The notes under the pieces: model-generated
What the model saw: the letters and a program-made list of their open reading frames with translations, nothing else
Databases searched by the model: none
What the model was told of the DNA's origin: nothing
Shown: in pieces, positions 4,431 through 7,228 of the stretch
Layout: each line of letters begins with the position of its first letter
Position numbering within the stretch: the first letter of the stretch is position 1
Made by a program: the position numbers and the translations under genes
Assembly (NCBI GenBank): GCA_021300075.1
Contig: JAJTIB010000222.1
Coordinates: forward strand, 1-7,228
Source of the DNA: Rickettsiales bacterium
GTDB lineage: Bacteria > Pseudomonadota > Alphaproteobacteria > Rickettsiales > UBA3002
Direction: 5' to 3'
Length of the DNA: 7,228 nucleotides

Positions 4431-7228
4431 GTGAAAATTTCCGAAATCTGCATTCAGCGTCCGGTATTTTCGATGGTGGTGAATTTCATCATCCTGCTGC
4501 TTGGGATTGTCAGTTACGACCGCTTAAGCGTGCGGGAATATCCCAATATCGATGTGCCGGTCGTGACGGTCGAGACCAATTATTTGGGCGCTTCGGCTAA
4601 AATTATCGAATCACAGGTAACCAAGCCCCTCGAAGATTCGCTCTCAGGGATAGAGGGGATTGATTTCATCAAATCCATCTCGCGTTCGGAGCAATCGCAA
4701 ATCACCGTGCAGTTCCGCTTAAGCCGCGATGCTGATGCGGCAGCCAGCGACGTGCGCGACCGTGTGGCGCGCGCGCGCGGTCTGCTGCCCGAGGATGTGG
4801 AGGAGCCGATTGTTGCCAAAGTCGAGGCCGACGCGCAGCCAATTATCTGGATGACGCTGAATAGTGACACCCATAATGCACTTGATGTGTCTGAGGCCGC
4901 CGACATCATTGTTCAGGATCGCATTCAGACCTTGCCCGGCGTTGCCAATGTTCGGCTTTTCGCCGAGCGGCGTTATTCGATGCGTATCTGGCTCGATCGC
5001 GAGCGCCTGGCGGGGTATAATCTCACCACGCAGGACGTGGAGAATGCGCTTCGTGCTCAGAATGTCGAGATTCCGGCCGGACGCATTGAGTCGATCAAGC
5101 GTGAATTTACCGTCGTGTCGCAGACCGATCTCAATACGCCCGAACAGTTCGGCAATATTATTTTACGCGAGACGGAGGCCGGTCATCTGGTGCGTTTCAA
5201 GGACGTTGCCCGCATTGCCTACGGGCCGGAGGAGGAACGATCCATTGCGCGCTTCAACAATAAATCCGCCATTGCCTTGGGTGTAGTTAAACAATCGGTG
5301 GCCAATCCGCTCGATATCTCCAAGGCTATCCGCGCCGAGATACCGCGTATTCAGAAAAATCTTCCGGCAGGGATGAATCTCAATGTCGCATTTGATTCTT
5401 CGGTGTTCATCGACCAGTCCATCAAGAACGTTTTTAAAACTATTTTCGAGGCGGTGCTGCTGGTTGTTATCACCATTTTCTTTTTTCTGCGAACCATGCG
5501 CGCAACGTTGATTCCGCTTGTGACTATTCCCGTATCACTCATCGGCACATTGTTTGTCATGTACATACTCGGCTTTTCCATCAATACCCTGACCCTGCTT
5601 GCGCTGGTGATTGCGGTTGGTCTGGTGGTGGATGATGCGATTGTTGTCCTCGAGAATATCCACCGCCACATGGAGGAGGGGATGGACCGCATTCATGCCT
5701 CTGTCAAAGGCATGCGCGAGATTGGCTTTGCGGTTGTGGCGATGACCGTAACGCTTGCGGCGGTCTTTTTACCCGTCGCTTTTACGCCCGGCCGCACCGG
5801 AAAATTATTCATCGAATTTGCGATGACGCTGGCGGCGGCGGTCACGATTTCCGGCATCACCGCCCTCACATTATCACCGATGATGTGCTCGCGCTTAATC
5901 GCCATCCAGCAACAGGTGCCGCGCTGGTCGGCGCGGATTGAGGGCTGGATCAAGGCGCTTGAAGCGGGTTATACCCGTCGTTTAGATCAGGCGGTGGCCG
6001 CGCGTAAGCTGGTGCTCGCTTTTGCCGCCGCCACTTTTGCACTCACGATTTTTCTATTTACTAATCTGCAATCGGAATTATCGCCCAGCGAGGATCGTGG
6101 CGTGATTTTCGCAATCGGCCTGGCGCCCGAAGGATCCACCATTCAGTATAGCGATCTGTACGCGAAACAGCTTGAGAAAATTCTCCAGTCCATCCCCGAA
6201 GCAAAATGGAATTTTGTGGCGGTGGGTTTTCCGCTTGTCACCCAGACCTTCAGCGTGTTGGGCCTGACACCCTGGGATGATCGACAGCGTTCAAGCCAGG
6301 AAATTATCGCCAGTATTTCACCGCAGTTATTTGGTATTGCGGGGACACTTAATTTTGCTATTAACCCCGCCTCGCTCGGACAGAGCGGGCGTAGTCAGCC
6401 GGTGGAATTCGTGGTGCAAACCACCGAAAGCTATGAAGACTTGGATGGAATTGTGGCACAGCTCCTCGAAAAAATGCGTCAGAACCCTCAATTGATGGCG
6501 CCGGACTCCGACTTGAAGCTAAACAAACCCGAATTGCGCGTGACGATGGATCGCGACAAGCTCGCGAGCTTGGGGATTGAAGTGGATGAGGTTGGACGCT
6601 CGCTTGAAACCATGCTTGGCGGGCGCAAGGTGACGCGCTTCAAACGCGGCAGCGAGCAATATGACGTGGTGGTGAAAATTGAAGACGATAAACGCCGCAC
6701 ACCGACCGATCTTACGGCAATTTACGTCCGTGCCAGAAGCGGTGAAATGATACCGCTGAGTAATATCGTGACGTTGACTGAGACCGTGGCACCACGCGAG
6801 CTGAATCACTTCAATAAATTGCGGGCGGCGACGATTACGGCGAATCTTGCGCCGGGCGTTGGGCTAGGCCAGGCGCTCGATTTCATGGAACAAGCGGCGC
6901 GTGAAATCAGCCCCGAAATTGCCACCGATGTGAGTGGCCAGAGCCGCGAGTTCCGCGAGTCTTCGGCCAGTATGGGGCTATTATTCAGCCTCGCCATCGC
7001 TTTTATTTTTCTGGTGCTCGCCGCGCAGTTCGAAAGTTTCCGCGACCCGTTCATTATCCTGCTTACCGTCCCGCTCGCTATGGCGGGCGCTCTTTTGGCG
7101 ATGACACTGACCGGCGGCACGCTTAATGTCTATAGTCAGATTGGGCTGGTGGCGTTGATGGGGCTTATCAGCAAGCATGGCATCATGATTGTCGAATTCG
7201 CCAACCAGTTACAGGACAAGGGAAGCAC
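4431..7228 (+). CDS. Efflux RND transporter permease subunit (HAE-1/AcrB type), 3' end cut by window edge
   Basis: This is the inner-membrane proton/drug antiporter of a tripartite pump. The frame stays open for 932 codons to the window edge. Homologues have about 1,020-1,050 residues, so the last two helices or so are missing. The GTG start gives the family N-terminus (KISEICIQRPVFS, 2-14) followed by the first membrane segment. Then come the first porter domain with LGASAKIIESQVTKPLED (52-69), and TM4 GLVVDDAIVVLEN (397-409), where D401 and D402 match the AcrB proton-relay pair D407/D408. Further on are LSPMMCSRL (481-489), the second periplasmic domain (about 550-840) and TM10 GLISKHGIMIVEFAN (911-925), where K915 matches AcrB K940. 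All visible relay residues are intact, so an active pump is expected. The gene follows the adaptor by 3 nt. Which compounds it exports is not evident. I see no frameshift. Confidence 0.96.
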   Translation, partial: MKISEICIQRPVFSMVVNFIILLLGIVSYDRLSVREYPNIDVPVVTVETNYLGASAKIIESQVTKPLEDSLSGIEGIDFIKSISRSEQSQITVQFRLSRDADAAASDVRDRVARARGLLPEDVEEPIVAKVEADAQPIIWMTLNSDTHNALDVSEAADIIVQDRIQTLPGVANVRLFAERRYSMRIWLDRERLAGYNLTTQDVENALRAQNVEIPAGRIESIKREFTVVSQTDLNTPEQFGNIILRETEAGHLVRFKDVARIAYGPEEERSIARFNNKSAIALGVVKQSVANPLDISKAIRAEIPRIQKNLPAGMNLNVAFDSSVFIDQSIKNVFKTIFEAVLLVVITIFFFLRTMRATLIPLVTIPVSLIGTLFVMYILGFSINTLTLLALVIAVGLVVDDAIVVLENIHRHMEEGMDRIHASVKGMREIGFAVVAMTVTLAAVFLPVAFTPGRTGKLFIEFAMTLAAAVTISGITALTLSPMMCSRLIAIQQQVPRWSARIEGWIKALEAGYTRRLDQAVAARKLVLAFAAATFALTIFLFTNLQSELSPSEDRGVIFAIGLAPEGSTIQYSDLYAKQLEKILQSIPEAKWNFVAVGFPLVTQTFSVLGLTPWDDRQRSSQEIIASISPQLFGIAGTLNFAINPASLGQSGRSQPVEFVVQTTESYEDLDGIVAQLLEKMRQNPQLMAPDSDLKLNKPELRVTMDRDKLASLGIEVDEVGRSLETMLGGRKVTRFKRGSEQYDVVVKIEDDKRRTPTDLTAIYVRARSGEMIPLSNIVTLTETVAPRELNHFNKLRAATITANLAPGVGLGQALDFMEQAAREISPEIATDVSGQSREFRESSASMGLLFSLAIAFIFLVLAAQFESFRDPFIILLTVPLAMAGALLAMTLTGGTLNVYSQIGLVALMGLISKHGIMIVEFANQLQDKGS

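Noticed and set aside
5351..5953. Two minus-strand open frames (113 and 86 codons)
   Set aside because: They are antisense to the pump's TM2-TM6 region, where the plus-strand protein carries the Asp-Asp relay motif.

Overview
The window looks like ordinary chromosomal sequence from a Gram-negative bacterium, most likely a proteobacterium and possibly an alphaproteobacterium. The evidence is an RND efflux pump with its membrane-fusion protein (an envelope-spanning arrangement), moderate to slightly high GC, and tight gene packing. I cannot place it to genus. There is no RNA gene, insertion sequence, CRISPR array, integrase or other sign of a mobile region.

Layout: two divergent operons share a 221-bp intergenic region (3103-3323). 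On the minus strand, reading leftwards, come an acidic amino acid/dicarboxylate:cation symporter of the DAACS family (3102-1840), a TerC/Alx-family membrane protein (1837-893) and secF (885 to the left edge, lacking its last residues). The gaps are only 2 and 7 nt, so the three genes are probably co-transcribed and translationally coupled. On the plus strand come a periplasmic adaptor (membrane-fusion protein, 3324-4427) and, 3 nt later with a GTG start, the inner-membrane RND pump (4431 to the right edge, lacking roughly the last 100 residues). No outer-membrane channel and no regulator gene lie inside the window.

How the genes work together: adaptor and pump form the usual two parts of a tripartite proton-driven exporter that needs a TolC-like channel from elsewhere. 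In the minus-strand operon, secF lacks its normal upstream partner secD and instead follows a terC-family gene with a 7-nt gap. TerC-family proteins are Mn2+ exporters, and in Bacillus subtilis they have been linked to metal loading of proteins passing through the Sec translocon. The terC-secF pairing is therefore the most interesting point here. I found no clearly novel system; the other findings are local residue-level or regulatory observations of modest interest.
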